Positions 10,301 through 17,622 of a DNA stretch of 64,000 bases are shown in pieces. A program made the translations under genes and the position numbers. The notes under the pieces are model-generated. The model ran no database searches and was not told the origin of the DNA. It worked only from the letters and a program-made list of their open reading frames with translations. Every line of letters begins with the position of its first letter. Position 1 is the stretch's first letter. Source of the DNA: Achromobacter deleyi (lineage in GTDB: Bacteria; Pseudomonadota; Gammaproteobacteria; Burkholderiales; Burkholderiaceae_B); contig NZ_CADIJO010000001.1 in the NCBI RefSeq assembly GCF_902859705.1, positions 310,001 to 374,000 of the forward strand, written 5' to 3'.

Positions 10301-10492
10301 GCGGTCTTCGCCGTAGTTGACGAAGCACGCTTCAAGGCCGGGTTCGATCCGGGTGATGACACCTTTGTAGATGTTGCCTTTGCGTTGTTCGCGGCCGGCA
10401 GTCTCGATGTCGAGGTCGATGAGTTTTTGCCCATCGACGATAGCGACGCGTAATTCTTCCTGGTGCGTCGCATTGAACAGCATGCGCTTCAT
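7370..10492 (-). CDS. rne: Ribonuclease E
   Basis: A 1040-residue endoribonuclease that initiates mRNA decay and processes rRNA and tRNA. The N-terminal catalytic half starts MKRMLFNATHQEELRVAIVDG. It contains the S1 domain (NIYKGVITRIEPGLEACFV), the DNase I-like catalytic region (VSVDVNSARSTRG and GGLIVIDFIDM, each with a metal Asp) and the zinc link CPRCNGTG. The C-terminal half is disordered: an Arg/Gly-rich RNA-binding stretch rich in RGERQERGER-like repeats, a second basic cluster (RKRRRRRSRRGRR), then several hundred residues of Ala/Val/Pro/Gln repeats. The length matches full RNase E rather than RNase G. Confidence 0.95.
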   Translation of the reverse strand: MKRMLFNATHQEELRVAIVDGQKLIDLDIETAGREQRKGNIYKGVITRIEPGLEACFVNYGEDRHGFLPFKEVARSFFKEGVDVRTARIQDALREGQELIVQVEKEERGNKGAALTTFISLAGRYLVLMPNNPRGGGVSRRVEGEDRQELRDTMEQLELPQGMSIIARTAGIGRNVEELQWDLSYLLQLWTAIDGAARDNSAPILIYLESSLVIRAIRDYFSPEIGEILIDTDEIADQATAFMSVVMPDNVQRVKRYRDDIPLFSRFQIEHQIETAYSRTVTLPSGGAIVIDHTEALVSVDVNSARSTRGADIEETALRTNSEAADEVARQLRLRDLGGLIVIDFIDMEDSKNQRAVEQRLRDALHFDRARVQMGKISRFGLMELSRQRLRPALNEGSHITCPRCNGTGVIRDAESSALHVLRLLQEEAMKENTAAVHAQVPVDVATYLLNEKRADITKMEARLKVNLMLIPNKHLETPHHHIERLRHDDPRLEELKTSFELVEAPATDAPWQPRESEVKARPEALVKGITPSQPAPVSTPAPAPAPVAAQAQPAGLGGLFKRLVGWLTGNAEPAKTAPAAQEDTSAKRASSSRGGKGRSGHDGQERRGERHGSDRNRNRRGEARTEGAEGSEGGRHHIRGNRRPEGERGERQERGERNNRNERGDRAERDQAVQTAQASNRPDVAVDANGDDTGAGRNRRRGRGRNRREEGQSDAPMSEQESMVAALAQTVATALPETKQPADVSAEQAEAAEQSADGVPVSAEGAEAGADPERKRRRRRSRRGRRSQEESGVAGSDEQLDDGSDDDAGEQAEQVTAAPAPVAAQAETQSAPVQTQAVQADAPQADAQPAQARPAETAVAAQAEQAATPAAPVAEPVAQQPVQTAAPVATSPVTVEPASQVSEPAAPVAAPVETPAVEPVVAPAPVVTAAPAAPEAAPAPAVQAPAPVAPVAAPVATASAAPVSAQPIVVPATAPSAKAQALHDVVNAAGLQWVETDPERHAQTQVRIAAAHTPVRLGRERKPVAAVSNEPLVQVETRH

Positions 10493-10515
10493 GAGAGGGT
10501 TTCTCCGTTGTCATG

Positions 10516-10535
10516 ACGCGCCGATATCGGCGCGT
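10516..10535 (-). promoter_or_regulatory. Palindrome in the rne leader
   Basis: The sequence ACGCGCCGATATCGGCGCGT is a perfect 20-bp palindrome ending 24 bases before the rne ATG, immediately upstream of its CGGAGA ribosome site. In RNA it folds to an eight-pair stem with an AUAU loop. E. coli RNase E autoregulates through hairpins in its long leader, so a similar role is inferred here. Confidence 0.45.
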
Positions 10536-10757
10536 GACCTCGGGCCACTCGGGCTGCGGCTGAAGCGGGCAAGAAGATGCGGACCGTACCTGGGCGGCGC
10601 CCAGGCGTATCCGCCGCGGGTCAGGCGGGCACGTCGTGCCGTGGGGCACGGGGTTCTTTCAGCAGGAGGGTCAGCTTCACTGAATGTGGTTTGACGGAAA
10701 TGTGCTGTGAACGGCAGTTGCGGTCGGATTGGTTGCCTACACGCAGCTGGTGCTTTA

Positions 10758-10786
10758 AATATGCGACGATTCTTGCAGTGCTTCAA
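10758..10786 (-). promoter_or_regulatory. Candidate promoter for rne
   Basis: Reading the minus strand, TTGAAG (10781-10786) is separated by 17 bases from CATATT (10758-10763). The hexamers are moderate, and no start site is known. If real, the rne leader is about 260 nt. Confidence 0.35.
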
Positions 10787-11000
10787 GCCGCTTGCGGCAT
10801 GCAACGGACCTGCTGGGACAGCGGGCAAAATGAATGCCACACCACTATCCGGCAGGGCGCGGTTGCGCCGGCGACCAAATGACCCAGGGGTTGAATGAGC
10901 AGGCAGTACAATGGCGGCCCACGCGCTCGACGGAGTTGCGTACTTGAGTTGCATCTCTACGCCAGCGGCTGATTCAGCCCCTTAAGGCTGTCCCGATTAT

Positions 11001-11966
11001 ATGTCGCTTTCCGCAATGCGCAAAGAAACTTCCTCCCCTATGGCACCCCCTTCCGTCCGCATGGTGGAGGTCGGCGCCGAGCATGCCGGCCAGCGCCTGG
11101 ACAATTACCTGATGCGCCTGTGCAAGGGCGTCCCCAAAACCCATATCTACAAGGCCATCCGAGGCGGCGAGGTGCGGGTAAACAAGGGACGCATCTCGGC
11201 CGACTACCGCGTGGTGGAGGGCGACATGGTCCGCATTCCGCCGCTGCGGCTGCCGGACCCGGGCACGCCCAAGCCGGTGCCCGCCGCGGAATTCCCGGTC
11301 GTGTTCGAAGACGACGCAATGCTGGTGGTGGACAAGCCCGCCGGCGTGGCCGTCCATGGGGGCAGTGGCGTGTCGTTCGGCGTCATCGAGCAGTTGCGCG
11401 CCGCCCGCCCCGAGGCCAAGTTCCTGGAATTGGTGCACCGCCTTGACCGCGAGACGTCCGGCCTGCTCATGGTGGCCAAGAAGCGCAGCGCGCTGCTGGC
11501 CCTGCACGCCATGCTGCGCGAAGGGCGCAGCGACAAGCACTACTTTGCGCTGGTCGAGGGCGATTGGGTCAATGACCGCCAGCACATCAAGCTGGGGCTG
11601 TCCAAATGGACCACCCAGTCGGGCGAGCGCCGGGTCAAGGTCGACCCTGATGGCCAGACGGCGCACACCATCATCACCCTCAAACAGCGTTTTGGCCGTT
11701 ACAGCCTGGTCGACGCCGAGCTGCGTACCGGCCGTACCCACCAGATCCGGGTGCACCTGGCCGCCAGCGGCTTCCCCATCGTGGGTGATGACAAATACGG
11801 CCATGACGACGTGCGCGCCGAATTCTCGCGCATGGGCTTTGGCCGGATGTTCCTGCACGCCCACCAATTGACCCTGGCCCATCCCCTGACGGGCGAACCG
11901 ATGACGCTGACGGCCGAGCTGCCGCCCGCGTGCCGGAAAATACTGAAACAACTGGAGTCGGTCTGA
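11001..11966 (+). CDS. rluC: 23S rRNA pseudouridine synthase RluC
   Basis: A 321-residue RluA-family enzyme that makes pseudouridine in 23S rRNA. An S4 RNA-binding domain (about residues 25-90, GQRLDNYLMRLCKGVPKTHIY) precedes the synthase domain. The catalytic Asp is in HRLDRETSGLL, and the C-terminal family motif RTHQIRVHLA is present. RluC is the usual assignment for this architecture next to rne. The first ATG at 11001 lacks a clear ribosome site; internal ATGs at 11016 and 11040 are possible. It is followed one base later by a HAD phosphatase gene. Confidence 0.9.
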   Translation: MSLSAMRKETSSPMAPPSVRMVEVGAEHAGQRLDNYLMRLCKGVPKTHIYKAIRGGEVRVNKGRISADYRVVEGDMVRIPPLRLPDPGTPKPVPAAEFPVVFEDDAMLVVDKPAGVAVHGGSGVSFGVIEQLRAARPEAKFLELVHRLDRETSGLLMVAKKRSALLALHAMLREGRSDKHYFALVEGDWVNDRQHIKLGLSKWTTQSGERRVKVDPDGQTAHTIITLKQRFGRYSLVDAELRTGRTHQIRVHLAASGFPIVGDDKYGHDDVRAEFSRMGFGRMFLHAHQLTLAHPLTGEPMTLTAELPPACRKILKQLESV

Positions 11967-11967
11967 T

Positions 11968-12633
11968 ATGTCGTATTCGCTGGTCGTTTTTGACTGGGAC
12001 GGAACCCTGATGGATTCCACGCACAGCATCGTGGCCGCCATCCAGGGCGCCTGCCGCGACCTGGAGCTGCCCGTGCCGTCGGCATCGGATGCCAGCTGGG
12101 TCATTGGTCTGTCCCTGGAAAGCGCGCTGCGCCGCGCCGTGCCCGAGCTGACCCAGGCGATGCTGCCGCGCTTTCTCGAGCGCTACCGCACCCACTACCT
12201 GTTGCGCGACCCCGAACTGCGCCTGTTCGACGGCATCCCCGAGCTGCTGGCCGAATTGGCCGGGCAGAACGTGCGCCTGGCCGTGGCCACGGGCAAGAGC
12301 CGCGTCGGCCTGACCCGCGCCCTGGCTGCAACCGGCCTGGGCCCGATGTTCGATGCCACCCGTACCGCCGATGAAACCTTCAGCAAGCCGCATCCGGGCA
12401 TGCTGCATGAGCTGATGCAGGAGCTGGACGTCGATCCGGCCCGAGTCGTGATGGTGGGCGACACCTCGCACGACCTGCAGATGGCGATCAACGCCGGGGT
12501 GCACGGACTGGGGGTGACCTATGGCGCCCACACCCTGAAGGAACTTGAGGGTTGTTCGCCCCAGGCCGTGCTGGACAGCGTGCCCCGGGTACGCGAATGG
12601 CTGCTCAGCCGGACGCTGGCGGCGGCCGCCTGA
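11968..12633 (+). CDS. HAD-family phosphatase, phosphoglycolate phosphatase-like
   Basis: A 221-residue haloacid dehalogenase hydrolase. Motif I is VVFDWDGTLMD, motif II lies in AVATGKSR, the conserved Lys is in FSKPHPGML, and motif III is VMVGDTSHDLQMA. An alpha-helical cap sits between motifs I and II, as in the Gph/PGP class. It likely hydrolyses a small phosphate ester; phosphoglycolate is only a family guess. Its ATG follows the rluC stop by one base, so the two are cotranscribed, an arrangement common in beta- and gammaproteobacteria. Confidence 0.85.
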   Translation: MSYSLVVFDWDGTLMDSTHSIVAAIQGACRDLELPVPSASDASWVIGLSLESALRRAVPELTQAMLPRFLERYRTHYLLRDPELRLFDGIPELLAELAGQNVRLAVATGKSRVGLTRALAATGLGPMFDATRTADETFSKPHPGMLHELMQELDVDPARVVMVGDTSHDLQMAINAGVHGLGVTYGAHTLKELEGCSPQAVLDSVPRVREWLLSRTLAAAA

Positions 12634-12737
12634 CGCGGTATTGCCGCTGAGCCGCCCTCTGGCGGCATGCCCCAAGGGCAGGCGGATTGCCGGCTGCCCG
12701 GGAACGCCCGTGCCGGGTCGGGGTCTATCCGTGATGC

Positions 12738-12756
12738 CCGCCGGCAGCGCCGGCGG
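12738..12756 (+). other. GC-rich hairpin upstream of msrP
   Basis: CCGCCGGC and GCCGGCGG form a perfect eight-pair stem around a three-base loop. No T run follows, so it is not a standard terminator. It lies 77 bases before msrP; its role is unknown. Confidence 0.3.
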
Positions 12757-12833
12757 AATATCATGGGGCCGCGCAACGTCCATGGTTTGCGCACGGGACG
12801 GCAACGGTCCGTGCCGGCCCCCAGGAGACCCCG

Positions 12834-13796
12834 ATGCTGATACGCAAGCCCGATGACATCCTTCCGTCTGACATCACCCCCGAGACGGTGTGGCGCTCGC
12901 GCCGCGAGCTGATCCTGCGCGCAGGCGTGGCCGCGGCGGGGCTGGGCCTGCCTGGGTGGGCAACCCGCAGCGCGTTCGCGCAGGATGCCGGCGCGTTGCC
13001 CGGCCAGCCCAATGCCGCATTCAGCGTCATGGACAAGCAGACGTCGCTGGCGGATGTGACGTCGTACAACAACTACTACGAATTCGGCGTCGACAAGGGC
13101 GAGCCTGCCGCCAATGCGGGCAAGCTGCAGACCCGGCCCTGGACCGTCAGCGTCGAGGGAGAAGTCGGCAAGCCGCGCACCTTCGGCATCGAAGAACTGC
13201 TCAAGCTGGCGCCCATGGAAGAGCGTGTGTATCGCCTGCGCTGTGTCGAGGGCTGGTCCATGGTGATCCCCTGGGTCGGCTATTCGCTGTCGGCGCTGCT
13301 CAAGCAGGTCGAACCCACGGGCAACGCCAAGTACGTCGAATTCGTGACGGCCGTGCAGCGCGAGAACATGCCGGGCGTACGCGCCGCGATCCTGGATTGG
13401 CCCTATGTGGAAGGGCTGCGCATCGACGAGGCCATGAACCCGCTGGCGATGCTGGTGTTCGGCGTCTATGGCAAGTTGCTGCCCAACCAGAACGGCGCGC
13501 CCGTGCGTCTGGCGGTGCCCTGGAAATACGGCTTCAAGTCGGGCAAGTCCCTGGTCAAGATCCGCCTGGTGGAAAAGCAGCCGGTGTCGTCGTGGATCAA
13601 GGCTGCGCCGCAGGAATACGGCTTCTATGCCAACGTGAATCCGACCGTGCCGCATCCTCGCTGGAGCCAGGCGACCGAACGTCGCATCGGCGAAGACGGC
13701 CTGTTCTCGCCCAAGCGCAAGACCTTGATGTTCAACGGCTATGCCGAGCAGGTGGCCTCGCTCTACCAGGGCATGGACCTGAAGGCCAACTACTGA
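12834..13796 (+). CDS. msrP: Periplasmic methionine-sulfoxide reductase, molybdopterin subunit MsrP
   Basis: A 320-residue YedY-type enzyme that repairs oxidised methionines in periplasmic proteins. The N-terminus has a twin-arginine signal ([20 protein letters not shown]) ending near AFA/QDA, so the folded Mo-cofactor protein is exported by Tat. The Mo-ligating cysteine lies in [15 protein letters not shown], with later conserved [15 protein letters not shown] near the C-terminus. It is followed eight bases later by its membrane partner msrQ. Confidence 0.93.
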   Translation: MLIRKPDDILPSDITPETVWRSRRELILRAGVAAAGLGLPGWATRSAFAQDAGALPGQPNAAFSVMDKQTSLADVTSYNNYYEFGVDKGEPAANAGKLQTRPWTVSVEGEVGKPRTFGIEELLKLAPMEERVYRLRCVEGWSMVIPWVGYSLSALLKQVEPTGNAKYVEFVTAVQRENMPGVRAAILDWPYVEGLRIDEAMNPLAMLVFGVYGKLLPNQNGAPVRLAVPWKYGFKSGKSLVKIRLVEKQPVSSWIKAAPQEYGFYANVNPTVPHPRWSQATERRIGEDGLFSPKRKTLMFNGYAEQVASLYQGMDLKANY

Positions 13797-13804
13797 TCCC
13801 GCCC

Positions 13805-14446
13805 ATGACCGAAGCGAGCAGCGCGGCTGCCATGCGCAAGCCGCAGTGGTCGGCCCGGGCCGTCGGCCGGTTCAAGCCGTTTCTGTTCCTGTTGGGGCTG
13901 ACGCCGTTCGCCCGCTGGATCTGGCTGGGATTGAACAACGGCCTGACCGCCAATCCGGTGGAATTCCTGACCCGCTCGTCGGGCACCTGGACGCTGGTCT
14001 GCCTGCTTGTCACGCTGGCGATCACGCCCTTGCGCAGGTTGACCGGCCAGCCGGCCCTGGTGCGCCTGCGCCGCATGTGCGGACTGTTCGCGTTTTTCTA
14101 CGGAGCCATGCACTTCATGGCCTGGGTCTGGTGGGATCGCGGCTTCGATCCGGCCGCCATGCTGCAGGACATCGGCGAGCGGCCGTTCATCACCGTGGGT
14201 TTCGCCGCCTTCGTGCTGTTGACGGCGCTGGCGGCCACCTCGACCCAGTGGGCCATGCGGCGGCTGGGCAAGCGCTGGCAGCAACTGCACCGCGCCGTCT
14301 ATCTCATCGGCTGCCTGGCGGTGCTGCACTACTGGTGGCACAAGGCCGGCAAGAACGACCTGGCCCAGCCCGCGCTGTACGCCGGTGTGCTGGCGCTGCT
14401 GCTGGGTTGGCGGCTGGCGGCGTGGTGGCGCCGCCGCCGGGTCTAG
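13805..14446 (+). CDS. msrQ: Heme-binding membrane subunit MsrQ
   Basis: A 213-residue integral membrane protein of the ferric-reductase-like family that passes electrons to MsrP. It has about six hydrophobic segments, beginning at FKPFLFLLGLTPFARW. Histidines that could bind heme lie in GAMHFMAWVWWD and in RWQQLHRAVYLIGCLAVLHYWW. The ATG at 13805 follows the msrP stop, and the pair forms the conserved msrPQ operon. Confidence 0.92.
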   Translation: MTEASSAAAMRKPQWSARAVGRFKPFLFLLGLTPFARWIWLGLNNGLTANPVEFLTRSSGTWTLVCLLVTLAITPLRRLTGQPALVRLRRMCGLFAFFYGAMHFMAWVWWDRGFDPAAMLQDIGERPFITVGFAAFVLLTALAATSTQWAMRRLGKRWQQLHRAVYLIGCLAVLHYWWHKAGKNDLAQPALYAGVLALLLGWRLAAWWRRRRV

Positions 14447-14457
14447 GCCAGGCGGCG

Positions 14458-15243
14458 CTACAGCATCGCCAGCATGATCGCCGCGGTCTCGGCATCCGGC
14501 TGGCCGTCGTGCAAGGCAGGGCGGTAGTGCATCTGGAAAGCGGCCAGCACGTTGATCGTGGCGCGGTCCAGCGTGCCGTTCTGCGGGCAGGTGTAGCCCA
14601 ACCGTTGCAATTGCTGCTGGAACCAGGCGACGTCGGGCGTGCCTTGGGCCTGCAGCCGCGCCAGGTGCGATGCGGCGCCCGCTTCGTCGTACCAGCGCCC
14701 AATGCCGGCCGCGGCCAGTTGCTTCCAGGGGAACAGCGGGCCGGGGTCGACCTTGCGTTGCGGTGCGATGTCGCTATGGCCCACCACGTTCTGGGGCAGG
14801 ATGCCATTTCGCTGGATCACGTCGCGCAGCAGGAGGGTCAGGGCGCGGATCTGCTTGTCGCCGTACGCATGCCATTGCGGCTTGCCATCGTTGCCGTCGG
14901 TCCAGCCCGGGTTGACGATTTCGATGCCGACGGACGTGCTGTTCATGGCGTTCAGGCCATACCACGCGCTTTCGCCGGCATGCCAGGCCGCGCGGGTCTC
15001 GTCGACCAGCCGGTAGGTGCGCCCGGACGTGTTGATCAGGTAGTGGGCGCTGACCTGGCCTTGCGACAGCAGCCGCATGGACAGGGCGTCGTCGGCCGAG
15101 GTGTAGTGCAGCACCACGAAGCGCACCCGGCTGCTCTGGCTGACCGAGGTGACGGAGGTGTCCAGGTCCAGGCCGGCGGGGCCGCGATGGGCGCAGCCTG
15201 CCAGGGCCGCGGCGGCCAGGAAAACGGCAATGAAGCGGATCAT
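14458..15243 (-). CDS. N-acetylmuramoyl-L-alanine amidase lipoprotein, AmiD/AmpD-like
   Basis: A 261-residue Amidase_2 enzyme that cleaves the amide between N-acetylmuramate and the peptide, acting in wall recycling. A lipoprotein signal with lipobox LAGC ends at residue 17, placing it in the outer membrane. The Zn-binding pattern of the fold is visible: VVLHYTSAD near the start, SVGIEIVNPG in the middle, and VGHSDIAPQRKVDPG near the end. A C-terminal peptidoglycan-binding helix bundle (FQQQLQRLGYTCPQNGTLD) follows. This matches AmiD rather than cytosolic AmpD. Its ATG lies one base after the methylase stop. Confidence 0.87.
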   Translation of the reverse strand: MIRFIAVFLAAAALAGCAHRGPAGLDLDTSVTSVSQSSRVRFVVLHYTSADDALSMRLLSQGQVSAHYLINTSGRTYRLVDETRAAWHAGESAWYGLNAMNSTSVGIEIVNPGWTDGNDGKPQWHAYGDKQIRALTLLLRDVIQRNGILPQNVVGHSDIAPQRKVDPGPLFPWKQLAAAGIGRWYDEAGAASHLARLQAQGTPDVAWFQQQLQRLGYTCPQNGTLDRATINVLAAFQMHYRPALHDGQPDAETAAIMLAML

Positions 15244-15244
15244 G

Positions 15245-15955
15245 TCAGCGCGCCAGATACAGGAACAGGGTGGGCATCTTGTCCAGCTGCGGGGCGGGCT
15301 GCTTTTTCCAATCGGCGATCGTGTGGGTGGCAATCCATTCGTCGGCGGTGGTCAGTGCACGGGCGATGCACAGCTTGGTATCGCCCTTCAGGCTGGCCAG
15401 AAGCGTCGCGAACATGGCGGCGTTGCGGTAAGGCGTTTCGATCAGCAGCTGGGTCTGGTTGTGCTTGGCGGAATGCTGTTCCCAGGCCTTGAGCTGCTTG
15501 GCGCGCTCGGCGGCGTCCACCGGGGCGTAGCCATGGAACGCGAAGCGCTGGCCATCCAGTCCACTGGCCATCAGACCCAGCAGGATGGACGACGGGCCGA
15601 CCCAGGGCTTGACGGTCACGCCCAGCCGGTGAGCGGCATCGACCACCTTGGCGCCCGGGTCTGCCACGGCGGGGCAGCCGGCTTCGGACACGAGGCCGAT
15701 ATCGGCACCCTGGCGCACGGGTTCCAGCCAGGCCTTGATCTGGGCTGCGTCGGTCTTGTCCGTCAGGGTATGGATGGTGATTTCCTGCAGCGGCCGGGTG
15801 GTCCCGATCTGCTTGAGGAAAGCGCGCGCCGTCTTGGCGTTCTCGGCGATGTAGGTATCCAGCTGGCCCGCCAGGGCGCGCGCGTCGGCGGGCAGCCAGC
15901 TTTCAGGGGCAGCCTCGCCCAGGCCGACGGGGATCAGGTGCAGCGAACCGCTCAT
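15245..15955 (-). CDS. RsmI-like tetrapyrrole-methylase-fold SAM methyltransferase
   Basis: A 236-residue protein of the tetrapyrrole (corrin/porphyrin) methylase fold. SAM-binding features include ADIGLVSEAGCPAVADPGAKVV and VGPSSILLGLMASG; LLIETPYRN matches the RsmI branch. The N-terminus (GSLHLIPVGLGE) is a degenerate version of the RsmI start, so this is probably a paralogue and its target is uncertain. It overlaps yceF by four bases and abuts the amidase gene, forming a tight three-gene operon. Confidence 0.72.
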   Translation of the reverse strand: MSGSLHLIPVGLGEAAPESWLPADARALAGQLDTYIAENAKTARAFLKQIGTTRPLQEITIHTLTDKTDAAQIKAWLEPVRQGADIGLVSEAGCPAVADPGAKVVDAAHRLGVTVKPWVGPSSILLGLMASGLDGQRFAFHGYAPVDAAERAKQLKAWEQHSAKHNQTQLLIETPYRNAAMFATLLASLKGDTKLCIARALTTADEWIATHTIADWKKQPAPQLDKMPTLFLYLAR

Positions 15956-16554
15956 GCGGGCGCTCCGGGTGCGTCCAGCGGGTCCAGGCCGAACTGGGCC
16001 AGCATGCGGGTCAGGGCGATCAGGGGCAGGCCGATGATGGCGGTGGGGTCATCGCTCTGGATGCTTTCCATCAGGGCGATGCCCAGGCTTTCCGCCTTGG
16101 CGCTGCCTGCGGTATCGTAGGGTTCCTCGGCGCGCAGGTAGGCATCGATGGCGCGATCGGACAGCTGCCGGAAACGGCACCGCGTCACAATGTCGGCTTT
16201 TTCCACCCGCTGGCCGTCCGTGACGGCCAGGGCGCTGTGAAATTCCACGATTTGCCCCGAAAGTGCGCGTAATTGGGCCTGGGCGCGCGGAAAATCCCCC
16301 GGCTTGCCGATCGGCTGGCCGTCCACCGTGGCCACCTGATCCGACCCGATCACGATGCTGCCCGGATGCGTAGCCGCCACCGCCATGGCCTTGGCGACCG
16401 ACAGGCGCAGGGCCAGCGCCTCGGGCGTTTCGCCCGGGTGTGGCGTTTCGTCCACATCGGGCGAAATGGCGGTAAACGGCAGCCGCAGGCGGGTAAGCAG
16501 CTCTTTGCGATAGCGCGAGCTGGAAGCGAGGATCAGGCTAGGTTGTTGGGGCAT
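15952..16554 (-). CDS. yceF: Maf-family nucleotide pyrophosphatase, YceF type
   Basis: A 200-residue Maf protein that hydrolyses non-canonical nucleoside triphosphates. The start region LILASSSRYRKELLTRLRL carries the Maf SSSxxR signature, followed by DVDETPHPGETPE, the GSDQVA motif and GKPGDF. The YceF branch prefers methylated nucleotides such as m7GTP. Its position beside yceD-rpmF, in opposite orientation, is widely conserved. The stop overlaps the downstream methylase start by four bases. Confidence 0.88.
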   Translation of the reverse strand: MPQQPSLILASSSRYRKELLTRLRLPFTAISPDVDETPHPGETPEALALRLSVAKAMAVAATHPGSIVIGSDQVATVDGQPIGKPGDFPRAQAQLRALSGQIVEFHSALAVTDGQRVEKADIVTRCRFRQLSDRAIDAYLRAEEPYDTAGSAKAESLGIALMESIQSDDPTAIIGLPLIALTRMLAQFGLDPLDAPGAPA

Positions 16555-16561
16555 GCGGTAT

Positions 16562-16591
16562 TTGACGCTGATACGTAAGTCACAGTATTAT
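16562..16591 (+). promoter_or_regulatory. Promoter for yceD-rpmF-plsX-fab operon
   Basis: TTGACG (16562-16567) and TATTAT (16586-16591) are separated by 18 bases. This good sigma-70 match lies just outside the yceF start, reading away from it. Transcription from about 16598 gives a leader of roughly 130 nt before yceD. Confidence 0.6.
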
Positions 16592-16725
16592 CTAACGTTT
16601 TGCGGCATTTTTGCAGTGCAATAGCAGAGCTGAAAAGTACTGGATGGTGAAAAACCCTCGGGTGCTGAAAAGTACGCTTTGCCTGCGAGCATGCCCGCGA
16701 ATGCACAGGACACTGTGCGAAAGGA

Positions 16726-17328
16726 CTGATCATCAAGCCCATCGACGCATTCGCATTCGCCCACCAGGGCAGGGAAGCGCAAGGCACCATACCTCTTGTG
16801 CGGTTGACGCGCGCGGTTGACGGACTACCCGAACAACCGCTGGGCGATGCCGGGCTCGTGACGTGGTCCGCGCGCGGCGAGATGGGCAAGACGGGGCTGG
16901 TGTTAGGCCAGCCGCTCTTGCGCATCCGTGTGCAGGCGAATCCGGTCGTGGTGTGCCAGCGGTGCAATGCGCCGTTCGCCTACCCGGTCGACAGCGAAGT
17001 CCTGCTGCAGCTGGTCAAGTCTGAAGACGATCTCGACGACGGCATTGCCGGGGGCGATCACGCCGCCGGCCTCGACGACGAGGACGACGAAGACGATGAA
17101 GTGGAAGGTAAAGGTTTTGTGTCCAACCAGCCTGAAAAGGTGGTGGGTTCGCATCATTTCGATCTGCTGGCCCAGATCGAAGATGAGCTCATTCTGAGCG
17201 TTCCGTATGTGCCCAAGCATGATGTATGCCCGGGCGCGCAGGCCAAAGACAACGAAGCTTCCCAAGAGCCCGTTGTCAAGCGTCCGTCGCCGTTTGCGGT
17301 GCTGGAACAACTGAAGCACAAAGATTGA
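16726..17328 (+). CDS. yceD: YceD family protein (DUF177), ribosome-associated
   Basis: An acidic YceD-family protein, conserved immediately upstream of rpmF and linked to 23S rRNA and ribosome accumulation. The core has the two-Cys pattern [11 protein letters not shown], a long Asp/Glu run (around bases 17060-17105) and the C-terminal [14 protein letters not shown]. The first conventional start is GTG at 16798, but it has no ribosome site. Family-like sequence ([19 protein letters not shown]) continues upstream of it to an AAAGGA. No ATG, GTG or TTG exists in that stretch, so the true start is probably CTG (16726) or an ATC at 16729 or 16732. I give the CTG boundary; the start is uncertain. 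Confidence 0.8.
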   Translation: MIIKPIDAFAFAHQGREAQGTIPLVRLTRAVDGLPEQPLGDAGLVTWSARGEMGKTGLVLGQPLLRIRVQANPVVVCQRCNAPFAYPVDSEVLLQLVKSEDDLDDGIAGGDHAAGLDDEDDEDDEVEGKGFVSNQPEKVVGSHHFDLLAQIEDELILSVPYVPKHDVCPGAQAKDNEASQEPVVKRPSPFAVLEQLKHKD

Positions 17329-17380
17329 GATCAACATCGGGCCGCATCGCGTACAATGCGCCCCGTTTCTAGGAGTCATC

Positions 17381-17563
17381 ATGGCTGTTCAACAAAACAA
17401 GAAGTCCCCGTCCAAGCGCGGTATGCACCGCTCGCACGATTTTCTGGTGAATCCGTCGACGGCTATCGAACCCAACACGGGCGAGACCCATCTGCGTCAC
17501 CACATCAGCCCCAACGGCTTCTACCGTGGCCGCAAGGTCCTGAAGACCAAGGCCGACGAATAA
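17381..17563 (+). CDS. rpmF: 50S ribosomal protein L32
   Basis: A 60-residue basic protein of the large ribosomal subunit. The N-terminus [20 protein letters not shown] is diagnostic. The zinc cysteines present in some L32 versions are absent, as expected for this lineage. It lies between yceD and plsX in the conserved order linking ribosome and lipid synthesis. AGGAG precedes the ATG. Confidence 0.96.
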   Translation: MAVQQNKKSPSKRGMHRSHDFLVNPSTAIEPNTGETHLRHHISPNGFYRGRKVLKTKADE

Positions 17564-17622
17564 GGCCCCCGGGCCGAACTCGTACTCGGACCATTTCGGC
17601 TGAGCGCTGATACCTGGCACCC

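Larger units (their letters stand above)
10493..11000. other. Intergenic region between divergent rne and rluC
   Basis: These 508 bases hold no credible gene. They contain a perfect 20-bp palindrome just before rne (10516-10535), a second short hairpin at 10635-10650 (CGTGCC / GGCACG), a candidate minus-strand promoter near 10758-10786, and the upstream region of rluC. The rne side would be a leader of roughly 250 bases. Confidence 0.6.

Noticed and set aside
7352-10453. A plus-strand open frame of about 1030 codons opposite rne
   Set aside because: It is exactly antisense to a clear RNase E gene, is Gly/Ala/Arg low-complexity and has no domain; GC-rich third positions keep it open.
17325-17357. 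Possible rpmF promoter (TTGAGA and TACAAT)
   Set aside because: The spacing is 21 bases; the operon already has a good promoter before yceD.
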